Below are positions 6,078-7,880 of a stretch of DNA of 7,880 bases, in pieces (position 1 is the stretch's first letter; every line of letters begins with the position of its first letter). The position numbers and the translations under genes are program-made. The stretch spans positions 1-7,880 of the forward strand of contig JAJYMP010000578.1 in the NCBI GenBank assembly GCA_021786915.1, in the 5' to 3' direction. The notes below the pieces were generated by a model, which saw only the letters and a program-made list of their open reading frames with translations, made no database searches and was not told the DNA's origin. This DNA is from Chloroflexota bacterium (GTDB taxonomy: Bacteria > Chloroflexota > Limnocylindria > Limnocylindrales > CSP1-4).

Positions 6078-6935
6078 CTACGCGGAACGCGGCTCCCAGG
6101 TCACGACGCCGACCGAGCCCGTCGGGCCCTCGGCGAGCGTCCAGGCGCCGTCGCGGCGGACGATGCGGTCGGGCAGGATCGCCCGGAAGTGGAGGTCCTT
6201 CTCGCCGCCCTCGGCGATGAACAGCTGCCGCCGCAGGAACGCGGTCAGCGCATCGACCGAGTCGAAGCTGCGCGTCGAGCGAACCACGCGGACCACCTCG
6301 GTCTGGCGGCCGCGCGCCGCGAGGAGCGCGATGAGCTCCGGCAGGGCGGGCAGCGGGACGCGCGGCTCGCCGTGGACCACCGGCCAGAAGGGGTCCGCCA
6401 CCGCGCCCGGGCTGCGGTCGGTCAGGACGGCCACGCACCGCTCGCCGGCTGCGGCCTCCATCGCGTCGAGGAACGGCCCGATCGCCTCGATGTCGTAGCC
6501 GACGTGGGCGATGAGCGCGACGTCCGCCGCGGGCAGCGGCCCCAGCTCGGCCAGCGCCTCGGGCCACGTGCCGGGCACCACGCGGACGTTGGCGAGGCCG
6601 TGCTCGTCGATGCCCGTCCGCAGCGCGCGCCGCATCCCCGCCGACGGCTCGACCGCGATGACCTGCTTCACGCGCAGCGCCAGCGGCAGGGCGTAGCGCC
6701 CGGCGCCCGCGCCGATGTCGAGCCAGGTGGTCTCGGGGCGCGCGAGCGCCTGGAGGACGTCGAGGACGGGCTCGTCCGTCCGGCGGGGGTCGGCGACGAA
6801 GAGCGAGCTGACCGGGGCGTAGAAGTCGCCGGCGCTGCTCTCGCGGAGGCGCTCCGCCTGGTCGCGGTTGGCGCGGACGCGGTCCGACCAGGTGGCCTCG
6901 AGGCTGGCGGCAGGAGCGGGCGCGTCAGGGGTCAT
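6078..6935 (-). CDS. Class I SAM-dependent methyltransferase, substrate unknown
   Basis: 285 aa. Motif I of Rossmann-fold methyltransferases is clear: [18 protein letters not shown] (69-86), followed by the acidic ribose-binding residue in [10 protein letters not shown] (Glu96, 92-101). Further Rossmann strands are [12 protein letters not shown] (117-128) and [16 protein letters not shown] (137-152), the position usually holding motif IV. The C-terminal half (about 180-285) does not suggest a substrate to me. It lies 61 bp downstream of the mocA-like gene on the same strand and 432 bp upstream of coxM, so it may belong to the cofactor-gene transcript. A link to CO oxidation is not shown. I chose the ATG at 6935 because AGAGGA lies six bases upstream. 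An ATG at 7013 would add 26 disordered, arginine-rich residues and overlap the mocA-like gene by 17 bp. Confidence 0.85.
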   Translation of the reverse strand: MTPDAPAPAASLEATWSDRVRANRDQAERLRESSAGDFYAPVSSLFVADPRRTDEPVLDVLQALARPETTWLDIGAGAGRYALPLALRVKQVIAVEPSAGMRRALRTGIDEHGLANVRVVPGTWPEALAELGPLPAADVALIAHVGYDIEAIGPFLDAMEAAAGERCVAVLTDRSPGAVADPFWPVVHGEPRVPLPALPELIALLAARGRQTEVVRVVRSTRSFDSVDALTAFLRRQLFIAEGGEKDLHFRAILPDRIVRRDGAWTLAEGPTGSVGVVTWEPRSA

Positions 6936-6941
6936 CGGCTG

Positions 6942-6947
6942 TCCTCT
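6942..6947 (-). promoter_or_regulatory. Ribosome-binding site deciding the methyltransferase start
   Basis: AGAGGA on the minus strand, six bases before the ATG at 6935. It supports the shorter protein over the alternative start at 7013. Confidence 0.55.
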
Positions 6948-6996
6948 GCGGTTGGGACGGCGAGCGGCGGCTGGGTCGCGGGCATCGGCACTGGCA

Positions 6997-7611
6997 TCAG
7001 CGAGGGTCCTCATCCGCGGGAGGCGACACGGCTGCCAGGTCCGCCGGCGTGTCGATGTCCGGATTGGCCCCCTCGACGGGTACTTCGACCACGTGGTCGG
7101 GACGGTTTGCCATCAGCGGACCCAGACCCCAGTCGCCGTCGAGCCCGGCGGCGAGCGCCCACGCGGAGCGCCGGACCAGCACCGGGTTGGGGGCCGCGTC
7201 GGCGGCGTAGCGCGGGCGGACGAACTGGGCGTGGGCGGCTGCGGGGGACGACGCCACGGTCAGGATGGCCCGGACGACGCCCGGCCGGAGCTGGGGCTGG
7301 TCGCCCAGCACCACGAGCGCGGCCTCGGCGCCCGGGACCTCCACGGCGGCGTCGAGCCCGATGCGCAGCGAGCTCGACAGCCCGTCCTGCGGGCGCTCGT
7401 TGACCACGCGCCGCTCACCGCGCCAGGCGATCGCCGCCTCGACCGCGTCGGCTTCGGTGCCCAGCACCACCACCACGTCGTCGACGCCCGCCGCCGCCAC
7501 GGCGTCGAGCGCGTGCTGGAGGAGCGGGCGCCCGTTCATCGGGGCGAGGAGCTTGTTCGAGCCGAAGCGCGTCGCGGCGCCGGCGGCGAGCACCACGGCG
7601 ACGACGCTCAC
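6997..7611 (-). CDS. mocA: MocA/MobA-type molybdenum cofactor nucleotidyltransferase
   Basis: 204 aa. It has the NTP-transferase signature LAAGAATRFGSNKLL (8-22) with Lys20, GDQP (103-106), NPVLV (142-146) and a C-terminal NPDIDTPAD (183-191). The LAAG form and GDQP favour the CTP:molybdopterin cytidylyltransferase (MocA) group over GTP-using MobA, which typically has LAGG. MocA makes molybdopterin cytosine dinucleotide, the cofactor form used by CO dehydrogenase and related hydroxylases, which fits the neighbouring cox operon. Substrate choice is inferred from motifs only. The start is GTG at 7611, overlapping the upstream xdhC stop by four bases (GTGA) with GGGAGG seven bases upstream (7619-7624). 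The in-frame extension further upstream reads as arginine/proline-rich noise and overlaps xdhC. Confidence 0.88.
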   Translation of the reverse strand: MSVVAVVLAAGAATRFGSNKLLAPMNGRPLLQHALDAVAAAGVDDVVVVLGTEADAVEAAIAWRGERRVVNERPQDGLSSSLRIGLDAAVEVPGAEAALVVLGDQPQLRPGVVRAILTVASSPAAAHAQFVRPRYAADAAPNPVLVRRSAWALAAGLDGDWGLGPLMANRPDHVVEVPVEGANPDIDTPADLAAVSPPADEDPR

Positions 7612-7880
7612 CCGACCGCCTCCCGCTCGCGGGCGAGGTCGCGCATCGGCCGGCCCGTGCCCAGGCGGCGCTCCGCCACCACCTCCGCGAGGATCGCGAG
7701 CGCGGTCTCGGGCGGCAGCCGGCCGCCGAGGTCGAGGCCGATCGGCCCGCGCAGGCGGTCGAGCTGCTCGGCGGTGACGCCCGCCTCGAGCAGGCGCGCC
7801 CGGCGATCCGCCTGGGTCTTGCGCGACCCGACCGCGCCGACGTACCGGCACCCGCGGCGCAAGGCCTCGACGATCGCGGG
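7608..7880 (-). CDS. XdhC-family protein, C-terminal part (cut by window edge)
   Basis: Only the last 90 residues are visible; the gene continues beyond the window. They match the end of the XdhC Rossmann-like domain: YVGAVGSRKTQADRRARL, then GVTAEQLDRLRGPIGLDLGG and TALAILAEVVAERR. XdhC-family proteins bind molybdenum cofactor and assist its sulfuration and insertion into xanthine-oxidase-family enzymes. It is a second, distinct family member in this window; the other follows coxL and carries a YHS domain, which this one lacks at its C-terminus. Its stop overlaps the mocA-like start by four bases, indicating coupled expression. An in-frame TTG near 7862 is inside the domain and is not the real start. 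Confidence 0.88.
   Translation of the reverse strand, partial: PAIVEALRRGCRYVGAVGSRKTQADRRARLLEAGVTAEQLDRLRGPIGLDLGGRLPPETALAILAEVVAERRLGTGRPMRDLAREREAVG

Noticed and set aside
4759..6567. Upstream in-frame extension of coxS, giving a 768-aa protein
   Set aside because: The extension overlaps coxM and the gene-free region and reads as arginine-rich noise. CoxS has its normal N-terminus and ribosome-binding site at 4758.

Overview
The window is very GC-rich bacterial DNA. Every convincing gene lies on the minus strand. It holds an aerobic (Mo/Cu) carbon monoxide dehydrogenase operon and, upstream of it, genes for molybdenum cofactor supply. The large subunit carries the form I active-site loop AYRCSFR, so this looks like a genuine CO oxidiser rather than a generic xanthine-oxidase relative. 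GC content and gene style suit a soil-type Chloroflexota or Actinomycetota lineage, but no marker gene fixes the phylum, so the assignment is weak.

Layout in transcription order (right to left): (i) 7880-7608, the C-terminal end of an XdhC-family protein cut by the window edge; (ii) 7611-6997, a MocA/MobA-type nucleotidyltransferase whose GTG start overlaps the xdhC stop; (iii) 6935-6078, a class I SAM-dependent methyltransferase of unknown substrate; (iv) 6077-5646, a 432-bp gene-free stretch with a palindromic repeat element, a degenerate tandem repeat, a plausible sigma70-type promoter with a dyad over its -35 box, and two leader hairpins; (v) 5645-360, a tight operon coxM - coxS - coxL - xdhC/YHS fusion - coxG, with gaps of 14, 16, -1 and 19 bp; (vi) 359-1, a gene-free tail with two blocks of a 26-bp tandem repeat separated by a second copy of the palindromic element.

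Working model: MocA makes the molybdopterin-cytosine-dinucleotide form of the cofactor. The two XdhC-family proteins hold, mature or insert it. CoxL oxidises CO at the Mo-S-Cu site, CoxS passes electrons through two [2Fe-2S] clusters, CoxM carries FAD, and CoxG links the enzyme to the membrane quinone pool. The coxD/coxE maturation genes (AAA+ ATPase and VWA protein) are not in this window.

The least expected signal is non-coding. Two ~137-bp palindromic elements (95-231 and, inverted, 5880-6016) align without gaps at about 70% identity by hand count. They bracket the whole cox operon, and each lies just 3' of a minus-strand gene or operon. Two stem base pairs differ between the copies in a compensatory way, which suggests the fold itself is conserved.
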